Below are positions 21,801 to 32,512 of a stretch of 64,000 nucleotides of DNA, piece after piece. The notes under the pieces were generated by a model. The model searched no databases and was not told where the DNA came from. It saw only the letters and a program-made list of their open reading frames with translations. The number at the start of each line of letters is the position of its first letter. The stretch's first letter is position 1. This stretch comes from Eublepharis macularius (taxonomy: Eukaryota; Chordata; Lepidosauria; Squamata; Eublepharidae), in assembly GCF_028583425.1 (NCBI RefSeq), contig NC_072798.1, positions 8,434,501-8,498,500 of the forward strand, written 5' to 3'. A program made the translations under genes and the position numbers.

Positions 21801-24800
21801 TACTGGTGGAGACAAAGGACAAGAAAAAAGCCTTACCTCGACATCTCAGAGGGAACGAGAGACGACCTTTTCGCTTCCAGTCTTTCAGAACGAGCCATAC
21901 CTTACCCAGACCACGACAAGAGACCAAGAGAAGCTGGTCCTTTCCTAGATCGCAGTCCCGCAGAGGTGCCTTTTCGTCCAGACCTCACAAGCCATCGGGA
22001 CCCCGGAGCTTCAGGTCAGACGTGGAGGACAAAGGTCAGAAGCCCTGACTCGAAGGAGGCCCCGGTGGGAGGGAGACTGCTTCTTTTTCGCCAGCAATGG
22101 GAGACTTCCCAGGTGGACGCCTGGGCTATGGAAGTGGTGTCGTCTGGCTACTTAATAGAATTTTACTCTCTTCCACCGGAGCGGTTCCTTATATCTCCTC
22201 TCAAGAAAGACCCAAGCAGAAGAGCAATAACCATACAAGCTGTGCGTCACCTACTGGATATCAGAGCTGTGGAGCCGGTACCACAACGCGAGAGGGGAAC
22301 CGGGGTATACTCCATCTTTTTCACGGTCCCCAAGTGGAATGGAGACTGGAGATCCATCCTGGATTTAAAGTTCGTGAACCAGTTCATCAGACTGCGACAT
22401 TTCAGGATGGAGACCCTGCGTTCCATCGCGGAGGCGTTGAGACGGGGAGTACCTGACGTCTGTGGACCTGACAGAGGCCTATCTCCACGTACCCATTGCT
22501 CCACCTCACCGACGCTTCCTAAGGTTCTGTGTCAAGGGCATGCACTTCCAGTTTCGCGCCATGCCCTTCGGCTTGGCAACAGCGCCAAGGGTCTTCACGA
22601 AACTGCTAGTTGTTCCGATTGTCCGACTGCGAGAGATGGGTCTACATCTACACCCCTATCTGGACGACATTCTAATACGGTCCAGTTCTCGAGAAGGGTC
22701 AATCAACGACACGCTCCTAACGATACAGACCCTGGAACAACACGGCTTCCTGATCAACAGAGCCAAGTGTTCTTTAGAACCGTCTCAAAGTCTAGAACAC
22801 TTGGGACTGATAATCAATACGCGTCAATGCTCCTTCTTCCTCCCGGAGGGGAAGATCAAGAAAACCAAACAGTGGACAATGAACATCATCAAGCAACGCC
22901 GGTCCTGCATCATGGAGCTGACCAAATTGTTAGGTCTTCTCGTGGCCAATTCGGAAGCCATCTTCTGGGGGCGCTTTCATTCCAGACCTCTACAAGCTCT
23001 GCTACGGCCCTACCAGCACCATATTGCTCAGAAAAGAACCATCAAAATTCAAGTGCCTCTATCGGTCAAGAACAGCCTTCGATGGTGGACCATCGTGCTC
23101 AACCTTCGACAAGGCAAAAGTTTCCTGACTCCTCAGCCCATCCAGGTTTTCACGGACGCGAGCCTCTCAGGATGGGGCGCATCATTGAATGGCCTACCGG
23201 GACAGGGCCGGTGGTTGCCAGCAGAACGCCAACTTCCCATCAACGTGCTAGAGTTGAGGGCAATCCATCTGGCCCTCATTCACTTCCGGGAACATCTGAC
23301 CTTCCAACATGTTCTCATCCGCACGGACAATGTGGCGGCGAAATCATACATCAACCGGCAAGGGGGTTCCAAATCCTCTCGTCTACAGAAGGAAGCGCAC
23401 AAGATCATCAGCTGGGCGGAGGACAACCTTCTATCTCTGCAAGCGGAGCACATCAGGGGAGTGCTCAATGTGGAAGCGGATTGGCTGAGTCGAGAGTCGT
23501 TACATCCGGGGGAGTGGTCTCTCAGCAGAGAAACGTTCACACTGCTAACGGATCACTTCGGCACTCCAGAGGTGGATCTTTTCGCGTCACCGCAGAATCA
23601 TCAAGTGCCGAGATTCTTCTCCAGATACTTTCACCCGGAGGCAGAGGGCACGGACGCCATGACATCGCCATGGCCCAGGGGCCTGCTGTATGCGTTTCCC
23701 CCTCTTCCGATTTTACCGAAACTTCTGAGAAGGATCCAGGATCAAGCAGCCACAGTGATCCTAGTGGCTCCTTACTGGCCCAGGAGACCGTGGTTCTCGG
23801 CCCTGCTGTCGCTATCGACCCACTCACCATTCCGCTTGCCAGTGCTTCCGGATCTGCTTCAACAGGGACCGTTCTGGCATCCTCACCCAGAATGGTGGTC
23901 TTTGACCGGATGGAGATTGAAAGGCGGTCATTACTCAGTGTAGGATATCCAGCGCGTGTCGTGGACACCATGCTTTCCTCAAGAAAGAGATCTACGAATA
24001 GGATCTACAATTCCACGTGGAAAGCCTTCGTACGGTGGGGAAAACGCAAGAAAATTGACCCTATGTTCCCGTCTATACGTGACATCTTGGGGTTTCTACA
24101 AGAAGGCCTAGACAGGGGATTGAAGCCGCCCACCTTAAAAAAGCAGATTGCGGCAATCAGCACGGTGCTTCCAAAGGTGGAGTCGTCCACCTTGTCCACT
24201 CATCCTCATATTAAGAAATTCCTGCGGGGAGCCACCTTACTGAACCCCCCTACGGTGCATCGATTCCCAACCTGGCGATTAAGCGTTGTCCTCAAGGCTC
24301 TTACCAAGCCACCCTTCGAGCCCGTACGGGACATCCACCTCAGGTGGCTGAAATTAAAGACTGTATTCCTAGTGGCCATTACATCGGCACGTAGGATTTC
24401 TGAGCTGAGCGCACTATCAATTAGGCCGGATTTATGCATATTCCACAAAGAGAAAGTGGTTCTCAGGTCGGATCCAACATTCCTCCCCAAGGCGTACTCG
24501 AGATTTCATCGAACGCAAGAGATTATACTTCCTTCTTTCTCACCTAATCCTCAGCATCCAAGAGAAAGAGAGTGGCACACCTTAGATGTGCGCAGAGCAC
24601 TCAAGACCTACATTATTAGGACTGAACACCTACGTAAGACGGACTCCTTATTCGTCAATATTGCCACGCCTAAGGTAGGACAGAGAATGTCTTCATCGTC
24701 CATTGCCTACAGCATCAGGACATGTATTGGCGAGGCATACAAGGCTCTTAAGTTGGAAGTTCCGTCAGGTATTACGGCTCATTCTACCAGGTGTGCAGCC

Positions 24801-27800
24801 ACCAATGCGGCCTTCAGACGGTATGCCTCCATAGAAGAGGTCTGCAAGGCAGCCACCTGGTCTTCTGTTTCGACCTTTATCAGACATTATCAGTTACACA
24901 CGTACTCGTCATCGGATGCAGCATTTGGTAGAAGAGTCCTGCAACACGTCATAGAGGACGAAGATCATCTCCCACCCGGATCTTGAAGGGACTGCTTTGG
25001 GAGCACCCAGGATGTCCTCCGACTCAGAGGGAGAACGGCCCCTTGGATACTCACCGTGAAGGGTCCTTCTCCTCTGAGGTAAGGAGGACATCCTGCCCTC
25101 CCGAGCTCTTCGTCCTCTGCCTAATTGTGTACTAATCTGTTCCTACTCTCCTTCTACCGCTGCATTAACAACCTGACTTCTGTTAATATTCCCTTGTTCT
25201 AACAGTTTCTAGTTAAAAAAGGGTTCATAACTAGTCATAGTCTTGACAGTTCTTTATTTGAAAGTTTGTTCTCGTTTCAGTAATAGTTATCTAGTAGAGT
25301 GACTGAATTGATGACTGCTGTGGGGAGACCTCTGGATCTGGAAGTACAGGGGGTGTTCCCACATACAGACAGGAAGGGGAAGAAAGATCAACTTTCCTGC
25401 CTCCCTGATTGGACAGAGGGAAAACCCAGGATGTCCTCCTTACCTCAGAGGAGAAGGACCCTTCACGGTGAGTATCCAAGGGGCCGTTCTGCTTGAGGGG
25501 GAGGACATGCTAATACATTTGGGTACTCCTTTCCAGAAATTAGACTGAGCTTTCTGACTCTAAGAGGGAGGGAGTGATCGACTTTTAACATTCAAAGACT
25601 TCTGCAACTGGTAATAGTCAATAATGTGACTTGTTTGTTTGAGACCAATATGATCTTTGGGAAAGCTGGCATTACTAACAGCAATACTTTAAGCAACAGG
25701 GAGAGATTGCATAAAAAAACATCATGGAACTGTTTGAGTTGACAGATGGTCTGCGCACGCACACATGCGCGCACACGCACACACCGTAAATTATTGTAAG
25801 TTAGCCAGTAGTGACCCCAATGAGAAGAAAAAGTTGGGTGGGTCTAGGATGCCCTCCTTGGTCTCAAGCAGAAGTTATTACTTCATTGTAAGTCCAAAGT
25901 TCTATTCTTGTTAGAGTGGCAAAGAATATTCTGATACATTTAGCATGTCACCAAGTCAGATTCTCAGTGATGCTACCTCTGACAGAGGTTTGAGAGGAGG
26001 AGGACAGAGAGCCTGCAGAATGCCATGCAAACACTGAGTTGAAAAATGGTGGCTAGCAGAAGGTTATTTGAAAGAAGCCCTGATCAAGAATCTCATGGCT
26101 GTTCTTGAGTGTGAGAAACCTCCAACTTGTGGTAGGACTGGAGCTGACGCTGCCACCTTCCTGTATGAGTTATTCAACCTCAATCTTTGTGCCAAACTGT
26201 CCTGAAGGAAGTGAAGATTTTGCCACATGAGTCTACCAGCAGATGTTTCCCTGTGCACCACCTAACATCCACCTCCCAAGTGAAGTCATATATACATATA
26301 GGATGTGCACAGACACAGTGAGGACAGTGTGTCTTTCTTCCTATAAACACATGAAGCTGCCTTCAAAACACTGGTCCATCAGCATCACTGCTGTCTTCTC
26401 AGTTTGACAGCAGCTCTACAGGTTCTTTCTGACTTGATCTTTGCTGGAGATGCCAGGGATTGAACCTGAGATCCTCTGCACACTAAGCAAATGCTCTGCC
26501 TTTGTGCCACAGCCTGTGAGAAGTCTTCTGAACACAACAGCTGCCACTCATTCTCTACGTGGTTAGCTGGATCTGGGTGGGAGATTAGGCCCTGAGTTAG
26601 CATGTTGGGAGATCTATGCTACTTCCAAGGAGAGCTGTCAGATCCACAAGGCTATAAAACCAGATTCTTCTGACCACAAGTGCCACACACATCATTTCTT
26701 CTCTGGTCTTCATCATCTTGGACAATAAAGGGATTAGAAGGAAGGCATGCAGAAGAAGTGAAGGCCAAGGAGCCAAGAAGGCATTTGTCTGTTCTAATTG
26801 ATGGTACTGGAAGTGAGAGAAGAATCTCTGCAGCTTGTTTTTCACCTCGTGGGAGAATAGATCCACCTGGGGATGTCTGTAGTCCATGGATATTCCCTGG
26901 AATAGATGTGGACTGAGAAACACTGTGCTTGATCTAGTGTGCTCTGATTGAACCAGTATGCTTCTAAATTCAATTAACCCTTGATGTGTTCTGCTCTTAA
27001 GGACTATAGGGGAATAATCTCACCATATCTTGTAAACTAGATTTTGTTCCCCTCATCTATGACAGCTTCCAGATGTAGAATAGTCTGAGGGGGGTGGGGA
27101 GAGATGGCTTTTTGGAAGATGGATAAGGAAGCCATGCAATTCAAAACACTAAATAGTAGACTGCAGATCATACAGAGTTTTGGATTTTCTGGATGGTCTT
27201 CCAGGTATGGGTGGAAATCAGCGTGTTTCATCCAAAGGTTTGCCACTATAGAAATAAAAACATTGGTACAAATTCTGCAACTGGAGGCCAGATCAAAGGG
27301 CACTGCTCTTTGGCAACTCAGAAAGCCACATACCAGTGAAAGCAGCCTGTGTGTAGGGAAGACCAGAACTTTTAGATAAGATTCTGTCAAGTTGATGGAT
27401 ATCATAACACTTCCTGGCTGGAGGGCACCCACAGTTAATTTCAAAGTTTCTAGTTTGAACCTCCTATTCCTCACAAAGCTGTTGAAGAGTTTGAGGTACA
27501 GGATAGCTTGCCAACTGCAGTTTCTCTTGGAAATTGTGGGGAGGAAAATGAGCAGGTATTTCACAATTGCTGATACCACGGCACTATGTCTGTTGCGTTG
27601 ATGATTCCCAGTAGATGGTTGATCACATCTAATTTCTGTTGTTTCTTGAAAGGACTCTGAAACGTAAGGGACATGAATCTGTCTTGGAGTTGAGACAGAT
27701 AATATTGTGTATTGTTGTCCCTTCCTAAAAAGATAACCTACATATAGGGTAGAGGAGGTCTTGAGGGCCATAAAGAAGGGGTGACTAGACGAAGCCCGTT

Positions 27801-30800
27801 TATCTTCAGGGAATCTCTGAATTACTTGCTGTTTAGGAGTGCCTGGTAGTTTGATGCTGTCTTTTCTAAGAGGTTTCTTGATTGCGCTGCTTTTAACTGT
27901 TTCATTTGCCACAAGAAAAAGACCCTCACGCTCGGCATATAATGGGAGCCACTGTGTCCCAGTCACTCACTGCACCATTCCTTAATCCTGTTGCCATTAT
28001 TTACGCCTTTGATAAGTTCTCTTGTCAGCACCAGGTGTCGGTATTGCACACTATGATTTTGTGGCTGAAATACTGTTCTGCAGTGCCCTCTTTCACTGTT
28101 GAATCATGGCTTATGCCTACACGCTCTCTCACCCCCCCCCCCCAAGCTTTGCGGCTTTGGGGCTCATCGACATGCAACTTGGCTGGGCTGTCAGCATGTT
28201 GCTAGCAGATGATGTTTTTCTTCGGTGCACACGCTTCTTATTTTTGGACTTGCTGTTTGCTTAGAATGATCTGGGCTGTTTGTGAAGATGGTATGTTTGC
28301 CTCTGAAAAAGAATGAATGTAAGACATTCTCCTGAGTCCTAAAGTTGAGGCTAAGCAGCATGGCCTGAAGGTGGGAAGGGTGTAGCTAAAAATCCTCCTA
28401 GTGCATTTAATCATTTCAGAAAGCCATTGAAAGACTATTTCCAGAATATCTAGTTCATATATAACTGTTATGGTGGGAAGAGCAAAATGTCAATGGTGCG
28501 ACCTCATTTGGAATACTGTGTACAATTCTGGTCACCACACCTCAAAAAAGATATTATAGCACTGGAAAAAGTGCAGAAAAGGGCAACTAGAATGATTAAA
28601 GGGATGGAACACTTCCCCTAGGAAGAAAGGTTAAAGCGCTTGGGGCTCTTTAGCTTGGAGAAACGATGACTGAGGGGTGACATGATAGAGGTTTACAAGA
28701 TTATGCATGGGATAGAGAAGGTAGAGAGAGAAGTATTTTTCTCCTGTTCTCACAATACAAGAACTCATGGGCACTCAATAAAATTGCTGAGCAGTCGGGT
28801 TAGAATGGATAAAAGGAAGTACTTCTTCACCCAAACAGTGATTAACACATGGAATTCACTGCCACAGGAGGTGGCAGCTTCAAGCATAGACTGCTTCAAG
28901 AGGGGATTGGATAAGTATATGGAGCAGAGGTCCATCAGTGGCTATTAGCCAGAAGGTATAGATGGAACTCTCTGTCTAGGGCAGTGATGCTCTGTATTTT
29001 TGGTGTTTGGGGGAGCAATCAGTGGGAGGGCTTTTAGTGTCCCTTCCCCACTGGCAGACCTCCAGATGACACCTGGTTTTTTGGCCACTGTGTAACATAG
29101 AGTGTTGGACTGGATGGGCCATTGGCCTGATCCAACATGGCTTCTCTTATGTCCTTTGCTAGGCTGGTAGCCATGCAAAATACATTCAGTAGACCTAGTG
29201 ATGCTGAAAAATCTAGGTGCCATAATCTAAATAGCAGCCAGGAAAGATATGAGAGGTTGAAAGATAATGGGGGGGAAACACAAAACTGTATCATGGCTAA
29301 CACTTTGAAGAATGTGTTTCTTGGGTAAAAAAATGGCTTTGCTACCTTGCCTGAATTGCTGTAAGATCTCTGAAATGAGTATTGGATGCAAGGGGTGGGA
29401 CTGCTGATGGCTAGTTTGAGAAATGATTTAACCAACTCATCCTTGTTTTAAAATGTAGCTTTGAGGTCTAACTGCCAGTTCTTCCTATTGAAGGGTGAAG
29501 ATGTGAATCGGACACTGGAAGGTGGGCGGAAACCTCTTCACTACGCGGCCGACTGTGGACAGCTTGAGATCATGGAGTTCCTTCTGCTGAAAGGGGCTGA
29601 TATTAATGTATGTTGTCTCAATCGAACTGGGATAAAATTCTGTGTGAATGGCTAACTGGAGTCAGTTTTGGGGAGATCCTCTTCGATGGTAAAGCCATTA
29701 TTTAGAAGACCCACCTTGTAGGGTAAAGGTATCATCTTTTGTTTCGATGTGAGTTTTGCAGGCATATGTGTCATTTCAAAACTTGGTTTACTAAAAGAGA
29801 TGGTGAAATGAGTTACATGCAAGAAGCATCAGTGTTTCTTAAGACACTTGGGGCTCTGATCAGCTACTCCATATTCAGTCTTTGGTAATGGTGACGGACT
29901 ACTTCAGGTAATTGAATAGAACTAATTGGATTAATCTAGGTGACTCCAATTAGTTTGATTGAACGGTACATCAAAGAAGCTGTGTGAATGCCTCCCCCCT
30001 CCCTGCCACCTTCCTGGCTTCTGTGAATAAATGCATTGCCAGAATGGCTTGTGTCAAACCAATAACAGAATAAGTTGATCTGATGTATTGTTAGCATGCC
30101 AGTATATAATGCATGGTTCACATCATCTTGGAATCCTGTTTGTAGCACCCTGGTGGCCTGTATGGGCCATGATTTCCACCAGTTGCCTTCCTCTGCAAAC
30201 CTTCAGTCCCCATGATTATTTCCTGTCTCCCCAGGAGCAAAGTTTCAGGAGGTTCAGTGAGCTGCGGCAATATTGGGGGGGGGGGGCGGGAATTAGTGGA
30301 AACCTCCCTTCTCCTTTCCAAACCATTCTGTGTATTTAAATGTCCAGAACGTGTGCTTGAACATAGGCAGTTTTTAATTTGAATTAAGTTTCGGAATACA
30401 TGGCAGTATTAAAACTTTATTAAAGTAGTCTACTCTGTATGGATATCTGAACATTTTTAATCAGGCGTGGCCTTTCTTTTTACAGGCTCCAGACAAACAC
30501 AGTATCACTCCACTCCTTTCAGCAGTCTATGAAGACCATGTGTCTTGTGTGAAGTTGCTCTTGACAAAGGTGAGAATTAGAGGGCTTTGGCAGGATCTTT
30601 TTAAGGCCTCCATCAAGCCATAAGCAGCTCTGTTAGTGAAGCCAGAAACAACAGGTTTATAAAGCAAGAAGACAATTTATTATAGTTAGTGCTGAGTGGC
30701 CTCATTCAGAGACCACTGTATCGGTTGTAGCCACTTTTTGTTGGGTTTGTTGTTGTATGAATGAGCTAGCACCCCTCCCCCCCGGCAAGTGTTCAGGGGA

Positions 30801-32512
30801 GCAGCAATGCTTGGTGTAAAGAACATCCTGATACCTTCTTGGGTACATCCCTAGGAGTAGTTGTGCTGGATCAACAACCATCCATCTAGTCTAGCTTCCT
30901 GTGTGGCAATGAGGTGCCTCCAGAGGCCAAAGCAGCAGTCTCACTATAAAAGACCATCCATTTTACAATACACCTCTTGACTGTAGTTGCTGGAACAGCC
31001 TGTGCCCGTGAATTCCGGGACAATGGAGCTCTTGTGTTAGGAGCAGGGCCCTGTTAGTTGTAGTGCTCCAGGTGCGAAACACCCTTTTGTTAAGTATTTG
31101 CCTGCCACTGAGCATTTTGGATTTTTGGTGGTTTTCTAAGTTTGGCTGTCTCTCTCCTCTGTTTGAAACTGGACTGGGATACACTAGCCCGGGTTTTTTG
31201 TATTTGTTTTTTTTGGTAAATGTAGTTTATGTAGTCGGATATTTTCCAGAATTTAAGGAATCTGCTTTTTCTCATTTTTAATACCGTTTATTATCATGCT
31301 GCTGCTAATCTTTTATTTTTAATGCATTTTTGATGTTTTGCTGTGATTCATTTGCTGTCTGAAGAATTATTTGATACAAGTTTGAGGTATAAATACCTGA
31401 AAGAATGTTCTTCCCTTCCGGTTGTGCTTTACATATATTTGAAGATGTTAACAGTGGCTATGCATAGTTGGCTGTGGCACTTAGTAACTGCTAAATGGTT
31501 TCACATTTTAAGTATTATATAGCTCCAAGTGGGTGTAAAAAGAATTATATGCAAGTCTGATTTTGTAGGTCATGTGTAGGTGGAATGTTTGAATTCCACT
31601 GTTTGCTGTCACATGGAATTTGAGAGAGAGCCTTGCCAAAATGGACCCAAGAGCCTTTTTTTTTCTTATTAAAATGTTTCTATGCCACTTTTCTTCTGAG
31701 AAGGAACCAAAATGGCTTCAGAAACTTCCAAAACAGAGCAAATAAATGTTTAAAAGACGGACAACAAACAACAGAAATAAGACCTTAGACAGGTCCTCGT
31801 CTGCTGAGTTTTCTAGACCAAAGGCAGTGCACCTTAGGCTGAGTCAGGAGTCAGAAGCCCCTATGTCCAGTCTAAGCCCATTTTAGGCATCACGTTTTGG
31901 CCAGACTGGAAAGGTTTAGAGATTGAGCTGTGGTTATAAAATTGAGCCTTGAGTTTCAGTTGCTGGTGACAGGCTTGGCAGCAGTTGGGGTTTTTTAGAG
32001 CTAATTACAGATGAGTATTCAGGATAAAAAATGTTGAGTATCAGTGCTGATAAATGACTTGGGCTCAATTCAGCCTGCTTTTACACTATGAAAAAGGGAG
32101 ACGATGGGCGAACCACCATTGAGGATACGCAGGGAGCAGCTTAGAATATAGCCATATGGGATGAGGCCGAAGTAAGGAGGGCAATTAGGTCAAAAGAAAT
32201 GGGAAAGCTGGCTGGATCCAGAACTATGAACACCAGTGTGCCTATGCTGTAAATGTAGGATGAAACTTTGTATGGGACGTAAAATATGAAGAAGTCATTA
32301 TGCATTACGAGACTTGTATAAGCCAAGTAAAGATGAGTGTAGTTCTTCTCATGAGAAACTACTGCTGGTGCGTACAGCTGGACCTTGTCTTCAGAGTGAC
32401 AGCGGCTCTTTTCCTCTTTTGACAGGGTGCTGATAAGACTGTCAGAGGGCCAGATGGACTAACTGCCTTGGAAGCCACCGACAATCAGGCCATCAAGGCT
32501 CTCCTCCAGTGA
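15483..32512 (+). CDS. MTPN: Myotrophin (V-1), copy A, complete four-exon gene
   Basis: Exons 15483-15554, 29494-29607, 30486-30569 and 32426-32512 join in phase 0 to give 118 residues, the normal length for myotrophin. It starts [20 protein letters not shown] and ends NQAIKALLQ. The ankyrin units are visible: [16 protein letters not shown]...LLLKGAD and [15 protein letters not shown]...LLLTKGAD. Myotrophin is a small cytosolic and nuclear ankyrin protein that binds actin capping protein (CapZ) and blocks barbed-end capping. The start has a CpG-island promoter. Compared with the nearly invariant amniote sequence as I remember it, about eight residues differ, including Gly to Asp in the YEGH turn. 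Intron 1 is swollen to ~14 kb by a DIRS element and others. The region from intron 1 onward is duplicated in reverse at 54.8-63.6 kb. Confidence 0.95.
15968..16095 (-). repeat. PLE-type repeat, family 2 (decayed)
   Basis: Minus-strand form with gaccagtggcaccttaagag and ctctcttcttcagctgc; core bases are altered. Confidence 0.6.
16318..16530 (-). mobile_element. tRNA-derived SINE, second copy, partly deleted
   Basis: Matches the SINE at 14313-14533 (cttcaggacaacttgatg, gctgtgactagcccaaggtc, ccttaaccactataccaaac) but lacks part of the B-box region. Confidence 0.7.
16531..16695. repeat. PLE-type repeat, family 2, inverted composite
   Basis: A minus-strand unit (gagtccagtggcacctaaga) is followed by a plus-strand unit (gaagaagggagctttgag ... 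ctaaggtgccactgggctc). This is the same inverted-dimer form seen at 39234-39377. Confidence 0.6.
16755..16945. repeat. Old dispersed repeat fragment
   Basis: Contains cagactgaacccattgcact, caatgg and ggtttactcagaagcc; related to the fragment at 14040-14150. Confidence 0.45.
16946..18849 (+). other. MTPN intron 1, mostly unassigned
   Basis: No exon or clear element apart from a short old repeat at about 18060-18165 (like 14040-14150). Confidence 0.45.
20031..20130. repeat. DIRS left inverted terminal repeat
   Basis: 100 bases identical, by eye, to the reverse complement of 25338-25437. Confidence 0.9.
25009..25094. repeat. DIRS internal complementary region
   Basis: 86 bp whose reverse complement equals the extreme right end (25428-25490) followed by the extreme left end (from ~20016). 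This is the DIRS hallmark used to rebuild a circular DNA junction. Confidence 0.88.
25338..25437. repeat. DIRS right inverted terminal repeat
   Basis: Reverse complement of 20031-20130. A further ~53 bp (25438-25490) extends beyond it to the element edge. Confidence 0.9.
25840..28150 (-). mobile_element. Older DIRS-type fossil
   Basis: On the minus strand, 27966-27037 is similar to the reverse transcriptase of the element at 20-25.5 kb ([30 protein letters not shown]) and 26923-26597 to its RNase H end ([14 protein letters not shown]). A degraded terminus may lie near 25840. It is broken in many places and much older than its neighbour. Outer limits are approximate. Confidence 0.75.
26335..26512 (-). 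mobile_element. tRNA-derived SINE
   Basis: Minus strand shows tggcacaaaggcagagcat (A-box-like) and aggttcaatccctggcatct (B-box-like), with gaagctgcctt at the other end. It lies within or beside the old DIRS fossil. Confidence 0.6.
28489..29152 (+). mobile_element. CR1-type LINE, 5'-truncated
   Basis: Translates with one stop as [31 protein letters not shown], then a 28682-28948 frame with [20 protein letters not shown], the C-terminal end of a CR1-type ORF2. The 3' UTR ends tggcttctcttatg. Arm B carries an empty site (gcaaaacgttctttgccagg on the minus strand near 60.30 kb), so it arrived after the duplication. Confidence 0.85.
29494..29607 (+). CDS. MTPN: MTPN copy A exon 2
   Basis: 38 codons, [14 protein letters not shown] to GADIN, acceptor ttgaag, donor gtatgt. 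All 114 bases are identical to the copy B exon. Confidence 0.95.
30486..30569 (+). CDS. MTPN: MTPN copy A exon 3
   Basis: 28 codons, [14 protein letters not shown] to LLLTK, acceptor tttttacag, donor gtgaga. Three synonymous differences from copy B. Confidence 0.95.
32426..32512 (+). CDS. MTPN: MTPN copy A exon 4
   Basis: 28 codons plus [14 protein letters not shown] to KALLQ, acceptor ttttgacag. Identical to the copy B exon. Confidence 0.95.
   Translation, partial: GADKTVRGPDGLTALEATDNQAIKALLQ

Larger units (their letters stand above)
20014..25490 (+). mobile_element. DIRS-type (tyrosine recombinase) retroelement, near complete
   Basis: Parts in order: left end, gag-like region (~20.35-22.05 kb, with a basic Arg/Ser-rich end), reverse transcriptase with YLDD and RNase H with [10 protein letters not shown] (~22.1-23.9 kb), tyrosine recombinase with ARRISEL and HSTR (~23.9-24.99 kb), internal complementary region, right end. 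Inverted terminal repeats of 100 bp (20031-20130 and 25338-25437) look identical to each other, so it is young. It looks nearly whole, with perhaps one or two breaks. The gag of DIRS-like elements is the known source of the LAP2-alpha domain in mammals. It sits in MTPN intron 1 and has no copy at the matching site in arm B. Confidence 0.92.
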
